DNA from: Zea mays | Lineage: Eukaryota; Streptophyta; Magnoliopsida; Poales; Poaceae | Direction: 5' to 3' | Length of the DNA stretch: 64,000 nt | Assembly (NCBI RefSeq): GCF_902167145.1 | Contig: NC_050097.1 | Location: forward strand, 170,406,923 to 170,470,922 | Part shown: positions 11,838 to 24,370 of the stretch, in pieces | Position numbering within the stretch: the first letter of the stretch is position 1 | Layout of the letters: each line of letters begins with the position of its first letter | Made by a program: the position numbers and the translations under genes | Notes under the pieces: model-generated | Told to the model about the DNA's origin: nothing | Database searches by the model: none | The model's input: the letters and a program-made list of their open reading frames with translations, nothing else

Positions 11838-13031
11838 TGAAAGGGAAATAGGGTTAACCTTTTGCTAGTATTAATTTTTGTGGTTGAATGCCCAACACAA
11901 ATATCGGACTAACTAGTTTGCTCTAGATTATATGTTCTACAGGTGCATAAAGGTTCAACACAAACCAATAAAAGATTGGAGTTAGGGTTCAAATACAAAG
12001 GAGCAAATAAACTGAGTGTGCTCTGGTCTGGCGCACCGGACTGTCCGGTGTGCCACCGGACAGTGTCCGGTGCACCAGGTCCGTACAAAGATCAACTAGC
12101 CACTCTCGGGTTTCTTCAGACGCACTCTACTATAATTCACTGGACTGTCCGGTGTGCCACCAGACTGTCCGGTGCACCAGAGGAGCATCGACTACTTGGC
12201 GCAACGGTCGACTGCAAAAGCTGAAGAACAGAGGAACAGTGCGCGGCAGAGTCAGAGCGCAGAGTCAGAGGTGCACCGGACAGTGAACAGTGTTTGTCCG
12301 ATGTGGCACCGGATTGTCCGGTGCCGCATGAGGACAAAGCCTCCAACGTTCGATAGCTCCCAAACCCTAACGGTTGGGTGACGTGGCTGGCGCACCGGCC
12401 AGTGTCCGGTGCGCCCATCGACAGCAGCCACCCCAACGAGTTGTTTGGTGGTTGAGGGCTATAAATACCCCCCAACCACCACCACTCCAAGCATCCAAGA
12501 TTTCTGAGCATCACATTCATTACAAGAGCTCTAGCATTCACTCCTAGACACAATTCAAAAGATCAAAGCCTCTCCAAGTCCCCAATTCATCTCAAACACT
12601 TAGTGACTTGTGAGAGAATGATTTTGTGTTGTTTTGAGCTCTTGCCTCTTGGATTGCCTTCTTCCTTTCTCATTTCTTTTCTCAAGTGACTTGTAATCAA
12701 AGCAAGAGACACCAAGTGTGTGGTGGTCCTTACGGGGTCTAAGTGACCCGGTTGATTAAGGAGAAAGCTCACTCGGTCTAGGTGACCGTTTGAGAGAGGT
12801 AAAGGGTTGAAAGAGACCCAGTCTTTGTGACCACCTCAACGGGGACTAGGTTCTTTAGAACCGAACCTCGGTAAAACAAATCACCGTGTTCATCCGCTTT
12901 ATTTCTTGGTTGATTTGTTTTCCCCTCTCTTTTGGACTCGGATTCATTCCTAACGCTAACCCCGGCTTGTAGTGTGTGCTTAAGTTTATAATTTTCAGAT
13001 TCCGCCTATCCCCCCCTCTAGGCGACTTTCA
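11838..13031 (+). repeat. 3' LTR of the truncated Sirevirus (1194 bp)
   Basis: It starts TGAAAGGGAAATAGG and ends GGCGACTTTCA. The U3 region (about 12028-12420) carries many copies, exact and degenerate, of the palindrome CACCGGAC-N-GTCCGGTG. A TATA-like CTATAAATA is at 12460-12468. Overlapping frames at 12050-12553 come only from this GC-rich palindromic part. Confidence 0.88.
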
Positions 13032-16000
13032 GTGAGCTCGCATACGTTCATCGCTCAACAAGCTGTGGGGAATAATGTGCATGAACTCACTAAAGGTGGG
13101 AGCCCATGTGAAGTGTAAGGCTTACCAAAGAGGGGGGTTAAAACTGAGTATTGCTTTTAAAGTTGGTCAAAATTTTATTAGCAGTTACTAGGTATAAGTA
13201 GATACCAACCCAATTAAATAAGAGATCAAGATTAATAACAACACCCACAATGCAATGCAAATGACAAATTGAGTTTAATTCCATAAGTTAATCATGTGAG
13301 TGTCCGAGCCGCTCATGACCGTGAGCATGGCTGATATACCAGTTTTACTCTCTACTGAGGTTGTGCATCTTTACCCACAAGTCGTGTTACCCATTTGCCA
13401 TGGGGTTGTATGGACCCCATATACCTCTACCAAGGAAGCGAGGCAGTGTAGCACTACGGGACCTTTCCAAAGTTCCACTAGTTCGAGAAAACCCGCTACG
13501 GATTCAGGATGAAGGAAGCATAGGAATCCCACGTCCGAAAAGCTTTACAGACATTTCGACCCGAGGACCTCCCTATACTCTAGCAGCGATGCCTCCCCGC
13601 TTGCCCCTACACGGGTAAGGTAATCTCTCCCTACCTTTCCTAATTACTTGGCCAAGGGCGTCCCATTCCACCCTTATGGTAGCATTGTTTTCTCGAGTGG
13701 TTCTCCATGTTCCAATTAACAATATGATCTTATCATGAACAATAATTAAACAATAACATAATTGGAACATCATCATAATAAAACATTAGTTTCTCAAAAC
13801 CAGGTAGAGCAATAGCAAATCTATCCAATAGTTCATCTATTTGCAAGGTGGGGGATAAACAATGCTAGGGAAACCTATTAGGTCCCATCAAATTAATTTG
13901 AGCATGCCACAGTGATTAACAGCGAACATTATTAGGTAAAAAAGTGATCAAGGGCACAACTTGCCTTAGACTCAAGATTCCCAAGTACCAACTTAGTTTC
14001 AAGTGACTCGTAACCTCGTCGCTACTCGTAGCAATACAAACAAACATGGTATAGGCAAAATCAACATCACACCAAACATAAGAACAAAATGCATAATAAT
14101 GTTCTACATATCGTAACGAGATCCTAGGTTCGAGAACCACTAAATTCGGAGTTATGATTAGAAAGATATGATTTTCTGAAGTTCTACTATATTATAAATT
14201 GGTTAAAATACAGTATATGAGAAATATAATCTAAATAACTAATTCAACTTTAATCTAGATTATAACTTGATTAGTTATTTCATTTTAATAGATTATAATT
14301 ATAGAGAGATTAACCTAGATTACTAGAGTTAATCTACAAAATATAGATTGAACACTTATCTATTTATAAATATATGGAATATGGTACACATGATGTTGCT
14401 ACTGCATAGAAAATATTTTTATGAAACTAACACAACTGGAATGGATTAAATCGGAGTTAAAATGTGTAAGATATGATTTTTCTAACAATTTTAGAATTAT
14501 TTTTATGTTTAAAATCACTTTCTACATTTATATACCCCTTTTCTGTTAATTTGTTTGGATGTGGGTTAAATTTTTAATATTTTAGGGGCCTAACTGAAAT
14601 AAAAAGGATCAATCTGCAATATAAATTGAATTAGGGTGGACGGCGGGCTTTAATTCAAATAAATCTATAGGGTCACTTTTGCATATTCGCTCGGCTGAAG
14701 GGGTATTGATGATCTTTGGTCGTCCGATCCTCGACTGATGGCGCAGATTAGATCAGACACCAACCGAACTGGTATCTAACGGTGGCCAAAGGATCAAGGA
14801 TCGACGGTTCTGATCTATCCTGCGAAGCGGTACATCACCCGTTAATCCTGGCCGCACAAAACACAATCAATGGCCTCCACACTCTCTCTCTTCCCACGCC
14901 GGCCCGAGGCGGCGCCGCCCGCCCACCGCGGTCGAGACTCGCCGGCGAAAGCCAATTTGACGACTCCTAACGCTATCTCTCTTGCGGTTTAGAGCAATCC
15001 AAAGAGCAGAGGTAGGCGAAGCTAGCAGTGGTATCTCACCGGAGCATTAGGCTACGAAGGTCGCGCCCATGACAGGGTGTGGAGTTGTGGTAGCGTGCCC
15101 ACACCGGCGAGAAATTGCGGAGGCGACCCGGGCACCCACCACCGAACTTGCCTCGATGAGGTTCTACCCACGCCAATGGTCACCCCAACCCTGGTTTGAG
15201 CTCCGAGCAGCACCGCTTGCCAGGCATCAGCGGTGGCGCTCATCTCTGGATTCCACCACCGTGCACAACGAAGGTGTTCACCGGCTAGTCTTTCCCATGG
15301 CTGGGTTCATTAGGTTAGGTGGTGGTCACTCGTGGCTGGTTCCAGAGACCGGAGCGCGGTGTAGCCCGATCGACGGTGGTGACATCCCCTGCACCTCATT
15401 CTCTCTGTGCGCGATCTCTGAATCCACGACATCGGTTCTTCGGTTCTGTGGCTCAAGTTTGCTTGGACGAGGGAGGGGGGAATGTGACCTGGATTATATA
15501 GGGGCCATCTCAACCGAATCCCAACAATCTCGCACACCGGACCGGCGATCTCGGAAACGCAGCACCGCGAAGGAGTTTGCTGGGACAGGGATAAGCCTGA
15601 CATGCGGGGCCCGCAGAGCAGCCACCAGACATGCGCGCTTAATTGAGCTGAGACGCTGGCGAGAAGGGCCCGCCTGTCAGCGCGGCTGTGACATGGGCCA
15701 CGGCGAGAGCCCATCTTGGACCGAATACAGAGCAGGCGGCCCAGGAATGGCTTTATGTTTTCTCTTTTTTTCTTTCTTTCCATTTCCTTTGTTAATTCCT
15801 AATTTCAGTTTCCATATCTAATCCCAAATTCAAACCTGCATTTGAATATAAATATTCAAAAAATGCTCAAGTAAAACTCCAGCATGGATGCAAAAGATTT
15901 TATCTTATACATATTGATTATTTTTCTTAGGTGTGTGCTCTAAATACGAAATGTATTTCACCATGTATTTATTTTAAGAAACTTACCATCCTTACATGAA

Positions 16001-16140
16001 TATAAATTAATAGATCATCCAAATATGAACCCTAGTCACTTATGTAGCTCATGCATGGAATAACTTATCTAAATCCTCCAATTCAAAATCTTTAGAGAGT
16101 TTTACTGGATTTTCCCAAAATAGGATTTTGAGGTGTTACA
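13032..16140 (-). mobile_element. Long gypsy LTR, minus strand, 3' end cut off
   Basis: Element F in the layout. Its minus-strand start is TGTAACACCTCAAAATCC at 16140. It is of the same family as the plus-strand solo LTR at 45221-48783. Both contain, in opposite orientation, the stretch reading CTCCCACCTTTGGTGAGTTC in the solo LTR (48420-48439). The last 290 or so bases expected for this LTR are absent because the copia element occupies that point. There is a TATA-like CTATATAATCC on the minus strand near 15500. The long frames here (15069-15821 plus, 15310-15783 minus) overlap each other, lack any known motif and lie in the GC-rich promoter region, so I do not call them genes. Confidence 0.7.
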
Positions 16141-17098
16141 TACAGAGAGATCCAAAGAGTTTATCTCTGCACAAATCAATCCCCAACAACACCCAAACAA
16201 TAAGAACTCGAAGGTTCTTCACAAATCCACAAGAGAGGAGATGGAAAAACACAAGAGCAAAGAGACTCAAAATTTCAGCAAGAATAAAAACTGAGATTGA
16301 GAGCCAACCAAAGGCATGGGCAGAACTGGCCACCCTCCTCGGATTAATCGATGAAGATTACAAAACACAGACGCGAAGGCTCAAAGCGATGCAGATCTGT
16401 AGCAACAAAAATAGAGTATTAGGGAATAGAAAATAATTAGTGATTTAGAGCTTACGCTTCGTGCCATGGATTTTTTGATGATTAGGAACCATGGAGAGGA
16501 CAAACAAGGACTTTGGACAGGCCAAGATGTCAAGGAGGAGAATCTAGGACGTCCACAACAAGAGAAAGTCAAGTCCAACTCAACTTCGTCTCCACCTCGG
16601 AGTCTAGGAGTAGTTTGCACTAAAACAGATGCCCAGGATGCATCCAAACTCCGATTAGGTTGGACTTTATATTAATTGAAAGATAAGCATATAAGATTTC
16701 CAACCCAACTAGAACCAACATAAAATTCATCCGGAGTCAACAGGAATCGTCGAAACAAGTCAGCGTTCAGATTATGTTTTAGTGCTGCTATACCGTCTAT
16801 TTGGCTGTTGAGTCGTGTATCGTGTTGGAGCCCATTACGGGTACGACAAGGGGTCATGCATGCCCCTAAAATCTATTTTATCAGCAGTAGCCACCATATT
16901 AGGGTTTGGGTTTTGCTTAGTCATATATGTCATCGAACAGAGTCGTCGTTCATCGGTTAGTGAGACCCCAACTTGTAATCAACACAGTTTTGGTTGCGTA
17001 CTTCTTGTTCTTGCTTGTGTTCTTGATTGCGCTTGTAGGGATAAGCCTTTGTGGTGAGGTCACTTGTGTGTTATGGGTGATAACCAATGGAGCAGTGG
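16141..17098. other. Unassigned non-coding stretch, LTR-like
   Basis: No convincing gene. The last 300 bp (ACTTGTAATCAACACAG near 16971, then repeated CTTGTTCTTGCTTG-like words) resemble the R-U5 end of a gypsy LTR in plus orientation, but I cannot find its ends or partner. The frame at 16128-16436 begins inside the neighbouring LTR and has no recognisable features. Confidence 0.35.
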
Positions 17099-18025
17099 TG
17101 TCGATGTTTTGACCCGAGGGTCTTACCAACTACTGAATTAGTGTTGTGTGCCCAGATCCAGATGGGTGATGCAAGAAGACACAAGCCTTTATCCTGGTTC
17201 GGGCAAGAGAAGACCATATTTCTAGCAGAGAGGGATGAGACTTATATTATCTTGCACTTAAGTGCTTTTAGTAGTGGGTACAAGCTGGTCAGGAGAGGGA
17301 GAGGCTCCCAAGTCCCAGGTGATTGAGGCGAGTGCCAATATCACTGTGGAGGGTGGAAACTGGTGAAGTGTTCCCCTCACCGAATGAAGCCCTGGACTCC
17401 CCCTTTTATAGCCTCAAGGAGGGTTCCTAGGAGCACCCCGGTTTGTCGTGTATGGGAGAGGAGACGAGTCTGAGCCTCTGTAGTCTATATGGTCGACAGT
17501 ATGGCCTTCGTACTATCTATTGACTTGAACCAGGAGGAGGATGTCTGGTCCCTGTATTTGCATCTTGATCGAGCAAAGAGCCGAGGCCAGGATCTAGGGC
17601 TTGGATGCGTACCCGAGCCTGTCTGATGGAGGTGCTTTTCAAGTCATAGTTGTTTACATGGTGATAAGTGTGGCGAAAAGCGCTTGGTAATTCTCCCCGT
17701 ATGGTGTAAAGCAGACTTGATGTCGGTCCTATAGCCATCTTGTTGTTCGCAGCCTTCGCGGAGGAGTTGGTGGCATCATTTGGTCGATGTTATGTAGGCC
17801 GAGGCCAGGCTCGGGCGAGACGAAGGTTCCTCCCAAGGCCCTGGTCAAGCCTGCCTCGGGGCATGCAGTCATACAGGGAGGGGTTAGTACAGTTGTCGGA
17901 GTGGCTTCCTATAGGATTCGTGGGGAGTTGTTGCCGAGGCAGTTGGTCAAAGCCGAGGTCGAGCGAGGTGTAGTTTTCTCTAAGGTCGAGGCCGACCTCA
18001 AGCAAGGCAGAGTTCCCTCTCTATC
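17099..18025 (-). repeat. Probable 3' LTR of the Tat-lineage element D
   Basis: It starts TGTCGATGTTTTGACCC on the plus strand, the mirror end of a Tat/Huck-type LTR. It has CCGAGG-rich sequence, as in related grass elements. The right end is unclear because an LTR fragment of another family begins near 18026. It is placed as the 3' LTR because D's pol is on the minus strand to the right. Open frames inside (17740-18233 and others) are not supported as genes. Confidence 0.5.
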
Positions 18026-18430
18026 CGGTGCTCCACTAGCCATTGGATTCACCGTTGCAGATGATCGTTGCCTCGTGTTAGCCTTGCACCAGACAGTCTG
18101 GTGTCTCTCCTCCACGGTGCCACCAGGAACTAGCCATTGGGCTATTGTTCCCTGGTGCACTGGACAGTCTGGTGTCCTCAGCCAGACGGTCCGTGAGTGG
18201 CTACACTCTCTTCATGTCTCAAACTTTGCTTGACACTTGTTGATCTTCACTTATGGTCTTCAAAATGTCTTCTTTTGAGGTGTTTCTTCCTCAATGCCTT
18301 GATCCAAGTCACTTTAGCATCCTGTGAACAACAAATACAAACACTAGCAAACATATTGGTCCATAGGTTATGTTGATCATCAAACACCAAAATCAATTAG
18401 TCAAATGGGCCGAGGTCCATTTTCCTTACA
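18026..18430 (-). repeat. LTR fragment of the pol-less Sirevirus family
   Basis: It is similar throughout to 54037-54456 and to 30328-30760 and ends TCCATTTTCCTTACA, so it is about the first 405 bp of that LTR in minus orientation. It begins at nearly the same internal point (GGTGCTCCACTAG) as the piece at 54037 (GGTGCGCCACTAG). No target duplication is evident. Confidence 0.7.
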
Positions 18431-18632
18431 CTGGTCAAAACGGCGGCTCCCCTCGTGTCGCTCGCAGAGGGCCCACCTTTCAGGCATTGTTCTAAGGAAG
18501 GAAAGGTATTGAGGGTTGGTTATGCTTACTGCATTCTTGCGCCCAAGCTTTTGCCCTTTCCTTTCCTTAGAAGCCTCCCTATCATTGTGCCTCCCTGTGC
18601 CCTTGTGTTGGTTCTGCTTGCTCCTTGCATCC

Positions 18633-20228
18633 ATGGCCTCGTTCTTGGGCTGTCCAATTCAAGAGAGTTGCCTCCTTAGTTTAGAGAAGAAGGGGTTCAT
18701 CCCCGCAACGGAGGTCTCGGGATGGAGACTGGAAAGCAAGGGTGAGGTGTCGCGTCCAACCGACGATAAACTGGTCGTGCTCACATCCTTCAACGAGTGC
18801 ATGTTTGGCCTACTCCTTCATCCCTTCGTGCAGAGGATCCTCCACTACTACCAGCTAGAGATCTAGAACCTCCACCCTAATATAATCCTCCACATAGCGT
18901 GCTTCATTACGCTATGTGAGGCTTTCATGGGAATCAATCCCTACTGGAAGCTGTGGTAGTATTTCTTCATCGTGCAGGTGACTCTAGGCTGTGGCAGACA
19001 ATTGTTTGTCGGCTCGGCCAACATCCAACTCCGCTTCAGCCAGAATGCAGAGTATTTCAAGATCCTGCTCCTCTCCTTTGTGTGATATGAGGCGAGTGGT
19101 TCTATGCTAAGAATGTGGCTGGCAGCGCTCCGTCGTTCACCAGACGGGAGCCGATGTTGACATACAAGTGGCATTATGGCATGGAGGCGCACTTCAAGAG
19201 CAAGGTGGAGCACCTTCTAAAAGTGGTCGACACGTTGAAATAACAAGGCCTCACTGGTGCATGGCTAGTGCACACATTTATGCAACGTCGGGTTCAACCT
19301 CTGATGGCCTGTCTGAAGTACTTGTACAAGTATTCCGGCGTCAATGACCCCGACCACCATTCCCCCGATCCTCTTAGGCTGGCCGAGGTTGAGGCTTGGG
19401 TCAAGGTCGTCACGACACTGTTGTTGGGGACCTTCATGGAGGAGGATTCACCCCTCCACTTCCCAAAGATGTTATGAGCAGCCTGATGAGTTCTTTTTCC
19501 CTTATCACTTCCCACTTCTTCGACTTTTTCCATTAGTGATGATCGTCCGGGTCTCTATAGGAGATTGGACCTATGGCGTCATGTCTTCTACCCCTTCCCG
19601 AGGATGTCTCTATCAAGGCGGAGAAGAAACGAAAGAGGGATGTGAATGCGAAGGCCTCAACGGTGCACAAGACATATTGTAAGGCGAGGAAGAGGGAGAA
19701 GAAGGTCGAGCGCCTAGCTCACACGGAGCCGAGGAGGAGTATCACTCCTTTGACCAACATAGAGGACATGACCTCCACATCCTCCGGTGGAATTTGAGCC
19801 CATGCGTCAGTGGGAAGCCCATCCCTTTATGGGGATGTTGAGGCCAGCTCCAACGTCTCGCCCTAGAGGGATAAGCCGGTGGTAGACCTCTTTGCGCTCG
19901 TGGTGCCCACGGAGCGCTACATGGAGGACGCTAGAGCTAGGCATGGTATGGGGGGAACGACACTGGTGGCGTCACAATCTTTGGTGCTCCTAATGCCTTC
20001 GGGGTGTTGTGAGGGAAAGGAGCCGGAGGCAACTCCCCCCCCCCCCCCCGCCTATAGCGATGGAGGCGTCTCAGGTAGCATCGCAACCTTCGGTGCCCCT
20101 GGTACTGTTGAGGCACCATGAGGGGAAGGAGCCAAAGGCAACTCTCCCCCATGCACCTTTGGTGGTGGTAGCGCCTCAGGCACAGAGAAAGGCGACCACC
20201 CGGAAGCGCACCTCTCGGCATGCCAACC
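18633..20228 (+). pseudogene. Antisense ORF of element D, N-terminal part (gypsy-type transposon domain)
   Basis: From ATG 18633 (MASFLGCPIQES) the translation resembles the putative gypsy-type transposon domain (Pfam PF04195, from memory): FIPATEV, HPFVQRILHYYQLEI, NLHPNIILHIACFI, LCEAFMGINPYWKLW, YFFIVQ. The frame is broken by TAG 18864-18866 and TAG 18957-18959, both explicable as CAG to TAG, and by later stops and frame changes. Downstream (19560-20228) it becomes basic, then Pro/Ala-rich. It lies on the strand opposite to D's pol, as additional ORFs often do in the Tat lineage. It is split here by the 34-kb insertion at 20229 and resumes at 54457. The function of this protein family is unknown to me. 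Confidence 0.7.
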
Positions 20229-20750
20229 TATAGGGAAAGGTGACACCTAAGGGGTGAATTAGGACTTCTAAACACTATTCTCTACATTAGGCCACAAATA
20301 AATCTCTATAGCAAAATATATGTAAAAAACAATCTAGAATGTGCAAACTAGGTTTTGTCTAAGTGTTTGCTATCTCTACGGCAAAACCTAAGTTCTAATC
20401 CTAAATATTCTAACTAGAAAGGAGAGATTGAAACTTAAGCACTTAATTTAAATGTGGAAGGAAAAGAGCAAGGGTTGAGATGCAAACTCCTGTGGATGAC
20501 GCCGGTATTTTTACCGAGGTATCCAGAACCACGCAAGGTTTTGATTAATCCTCATTGGTGCCCCTATGCAAAGGGTAGCCCATGCGAGGGCCAAGCACCT
20601 TGGTCGAGTAACTCCATAGAGAGTCGTGGGCCTTCCCCATGCGCAAAGAGGTCTTCTAGCTCCTCTCGGATGCTCCCTGCCGTCTCCACTATCAAGCTTT
20701 CAGCCAAAACGACATGGGCCTCGTTCCCTCCGGTACACGGCGGCGGCCAT
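20229..20750 (-). repeat. 3' LTR of the pol-less Sirevirus, part 1
   Basis: It aligns with 52453-52974 of the right LTR. It is interrupted at 20750 by the Opie/Ji-like element and continues at 29956. The joint GGCGGCCAT / GCCATGACAC matches the uninterrupted GGCGACCATGACAC of the right LTR. Confidence 0.85.
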
Positions 20751-21965
20751 TGAAAGTCGCCTAGAGGGGGGGGTGAATAGGCAAATCTGAAATTTACAAA
20801 CTTAAGCACACACTACAAGCCGGGGTTAGCGTTAGAAATATAAACGAGTCCGAAAGAGAGGGTGAAAACAAATCACAAGCGAATAAGAGCGGATGACACG
20901 GTGATTTGTTTTACCGAGGTTCGGTTCTTGCAAACCTACTCCCCGTTGAGGTGGTCACAAAGACCGGGTCTCTTTCAACCCTTTCCCTCTCTCAAACGGT
21001 CACCTAGACCGAGTGAGCCTTTCTCTTCAATCAAATGGGACACTAAGTCCACTATAAGGACCACCAGAACTTGGTGTCTCTTGTTTTGATTATAAGTGAT
21101 TTGAATACAAGAAAGAAGGAAGAAGAAAAGCAATCCAAGCGCAAGAGCTCAAATGAACACAAATGTCTCTCTATCTAGTCACTAATTTGGTTGGAGTGAT
21201 TTCGGACTTGGGAGAGGATTTGATCTCTTTGTTTGTGTCTTGTATTGAATGCTATAGCTCTTGTATGAGGTTTGAAGGCTGAAAACTTGGATGCGTTGAA
21301 GTGTGGTGGTTGGGGGTATTTATAGCCTCAACCACCAAAAGAATCATTGGTGGAGGCTGCTGTTGTATGGCGCATCGGACAGTCCGGTGCGCTACCGGAC
21401 ACTGTCCGACGCGTCAGCCACATCACCCGGCCGTTGGGTTCTGACCGTTGGAGCTTCTGACAGCTGGGCCACCGGACAGTCCGGTGGTGTACCGGACAGA
21501 CACTGTTCACTGTCCGGTGCGCCTTCTGCGCCTGTCCTGACTTCTGCGCGCGCAGGCGCGCACTGTAGCGCATTTATTGTTCGTTGCAGACGACAGTTGG
21601 CGCTGTGTAGCCGTTACTCCGCTGGCGCACCGGATAGTCCGGTGCTACACCAGACAGTCTGGTGAATAATAGCGGAGCGGCTCCCAGAATTCCCGAAGGT
21701 GGCAAGTTCGGAGTTGGGTTCCCTAGTGCACCGGACACTATCCGGTGGCACACCGGACAGTCCGGTGCACCAGACCAGGGCACACTTTGGTAGTCTTTTG
21801 CTCTTTTTATTTGAACCCTTTCTTGGTCTTTTTATTGGTTTGTTGTGAACCTTTGGCACCTATAAAACTTATAATCTAGAGCAAACTAGTTAGTCCAATT
21901 ATTTGTGTTGGGCAATTCAACCACCAAAATCAATTAGGAAAAGGTGTAAGCCTATTTCCCTTTCA
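20751..21965 (-). repeat. 3' LTR of the Opie/Ji-like element (1215 bp)
   Basis: On the plus strand it runs from TGAAAGTCGCC to CCCTTTCA. About eight perfect or near-perfect palindromes of CACCGGAC-N-GTCCGGTG type lie at 21370-21780. A TATA box for the minus-strand promoter is at about 21318-21324 (TATTTATAG on the plus strand). Confidence 0.92.
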
Positions 21966-22789
21966 ATCTCCCCCTTTTTGGTGATTGATGCCAACACAAA
22001 CCAAAGCAAATATAAAAGTGCAGAATTGAACTAGTTTGCATAATGTAAGTGCAAAGGTTGCTTGGAATGAAACCAATAATTATTTCTACTAGATATGCAT
22101 GGATGGCTTTCTTCTAATTTAAAATTTTGGACCACGCTTGCACCACTTGTTTTGTTTTGCAATGTTTTGGAAATTCTTTTTCAAAAATCTTTTGCAAATA
22201 GTCAAAGGTATATGAATAAGATTTTGAGAAGAATTTTCAAGATTTGAAATTTTCTCCCCCTGTTTCAAATGCTTTTCCTTTGACTAAACAAAACTCCCCC
22301 TTAATGAAATCCTCCTCTTAGTGTTCAAGAGGGTTTTAGATATTAATTTTGAAGAGGGTATACCAATTTGAAATTATATCACAAATAAGATACCAATTGA
22401 AAAAAAAATCTTCTCTTAACACAAACTTGAAAGACTATATTTTTGAAATTGGTGGTGGTGGGGTCCTTTTGCTTTGGGCTAATACTTTCTCCCCCTTTGG
22501 CATGAATCGCCAAAAACGGATACTTGTGAGTGAAATATAAGCCCTTTACTTTCTCTCCCTTTGGTAAATAATATGTGAGTGAAGATTATACCAATTTGGA
22601 GAACATTGCGGAGCGACGGCGAAGGATGAATAATTCGATGGAGTGGAGTGGAAGCCTTTGTCTTCGCCGAAGACTCCAATTCCCTTTCAATCTATGACTT
22701 AGCATGAAATGCACTTGAAAATGACATTAGTCTTAGCATATGAAAGAGATGATCAAAGGTATATACATGAGCTATGTGTGCAAAAAATA
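21966..22789 (-). other. Non-coding 3' region with multiple polypurine motifs
   Basis: There is no gene. CTCCCCC motifs (purine runs on the minus strand) occur at about 21969, 22253, 22294 and 22490. The one at 21969 adjoins the LTR and is the likely plus-strand primer. Confidence 0.75.
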
Positions 22790-24280
22790 TCAATCAAAAT
22801 TCCTAGAATCAAGAATATTTAGCTCATGCCTAAGTTTGGTAAATGTTTTCTCATCTAGTGGCTTGGTAAAGATATCGACTAATTGTTCTTTGGTGTTAAT
22901 ATATGCAATCTCGATATCCCTCCTTTGTTGGTGATCCCTCAAAAAGTGATACCAAATGGCTATGTGTTTAGTGCGGCTATGCTCAACGGGATTATCCGCC
23001 ATACGGATTGCACTCTTGTTATCACATAGGAGAGGAACTTTGGTTAATTTGTAACCATAGTCCCTAAGGGTTTGCCTCATCCAAAGCAATTGCGCGCAAC
23101 AATGGCCTGCGGCAATATACTCGGCTTCGGCGGTAGAAAGAGCGACAGAATTTTGTTTCTTTGAAGCCCAAGACACCAGAGATCTTCCCAAGAACTGGCA
23201 AGTCCCTGATGTGCTCTTTCTATCAATCTTACACCCTGCCCAATCAGCATCTGAATAACCAATTAAATCAAAAGTGGATCCCCTAGGGTACCAAAGCCCA
23301 AACTTAGGAGTATAAACTAAATATCTCAAGATTCGTTTTACGGTCCTAAGGTGAACTTCCTTAGGATCGGCTTGGAATCTTGCACACATGCATACGGAAA
23401 GCATAATATCCGGTCGTGAAGCACATAAATAGAGTAAAGAACCTATCATCGACCGGTATACCTTTTGATCTACGGATTTACCTCCCGTGTCGAGGTCGAG
23501 GTGCCCATTAGTTCCCATGGGTGTCTTGATGGGCTTGGCATCCTTCATCCCAAACTTGGTGTGTATGTCTTGAATATACTTCGTTTGGCTAATAAAGGTG
23601 CCCTCTTGGAGTTGCTTCACTTGCAATCCTAAGAAATACTTCAACTCCCCCATCATAGTCATCTCGAATTTTTGAATCATGATCCTACTAAACTCTTCAC
23701 AAGTAGATTTGTTAGTAGACCCAAATATGATATCATCAACATAAATTTGGCATCCAAACAAATCTTTTGCAATAGTTTTAGTGAATAGAGTAGGATCAGC
23801 TTTTCCAACTTTGAAGCCATTAGCAATAAGAAAATCTCTTAGGCATTCATACCATGCTCTTGGGGCTTGCTTGAGCCCATAAAGCTCCTTAGAGAATTTA
23901 TATACATGGTTAGGGTACTCACTATCTTCAAAGCCGGGAGGTTGCTCAACATAGACCTCCTCCTTGATTGGTCCATTGAGAAAGGCACTTTTCACGTCCA
24001 TTTGATAAAGCTTGAAGCCATGGTAAGTAGCATAGGCAAGTAAAATGCGAATTGACTCAAGCCTAGCTACGGGTGCATAGGTTTCATCGAAATCCAAACC
24101 TTCGACTTGTGAATATCCCTTGGCCACAAGTCGGGCTTTGTTCCTTGTCACCACACCATGCTCATCTTGCTTGTTGCGGAAGACCCACTTGGTTCCTACA
24201 ACATTTTGGTTAGGACGTGGAACTAAATGCCATACCTCATTCCTCGTGAAGTTGTTGAGCTCCTCTTGCATCGCCAGCAC
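22790..24280 (-). pseudogene. pol: Copia reverse transcriptase and RNase H (496 codons)
   Basis: The open stretch contains the copia RT domain: EVWHLVPRP and [10 protein letters not shown] (residues about 15-35), [13 protein letters not shown] with a catalytic Asp, the YVDDIIFGS catalytic box, and [10 protein letters not shown]. RNase H follows, with [13 protein letters not shown] and [20 protein letters not shown], ending ILDSRNFD and TGA. All catalytic residues I can check are present. The frame is continuous with the integrase end upstream except for TGA 24371-24373, where CGA (Arg) is the likely ancestor. It copies element RNA into DNA in the virus-like particle. Confidence 0.93.
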
Positions 24281-24370
24281 CCAATCCGAATCCTGAAGTG
24301 CCTCCTCTACCCTGTGTGGCTCAATAGAGGAAACAAAAGAGTAATGTTCACAAAAATGAGCAACACGAGA

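Larger units (their letters stand above)
10278..13031 (+). mobile_element. 5'-truncated Opie/Ji-like Sirevirus (Ty1/copia), plus strand
   Basis: Element G in the layout. The sequence matches, in the opposite orientation, the 3' half of the fuller element at 20751-29955, from the ACACGGGAGG stretch just upstream of RNase H through the 3' LTR. The 5' part was displaced by the LTR insertion at 9861-10277. Its LTR ends at 13031 inside a minus-strand long LTR. Confidence 0.85.

Noticed and set aside
12137..12553. 138-codon minus-strand frame
   Set aside because: It is composed of CACCGGAC/GTCCGGTG palindromes in a Sirevirus LTR. Frames at 21303-21665, 29418-29838 and 53207-53509 arise in the same way.
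15069..15821. 250-codon plus-strand frame and overlapping 157-codon minus-strand frame
   Set aside because: Both lie in the GC-rich part of a gypsy LTR, overlap each other and show no domain or family resemblance.
17740..18233. Plus-strand frames that might be a host gene fragment
   Set aside because: They sit within LTR sequence of element D and a Sirevirus LTR fragment, and are interrupted at the junction between the two.
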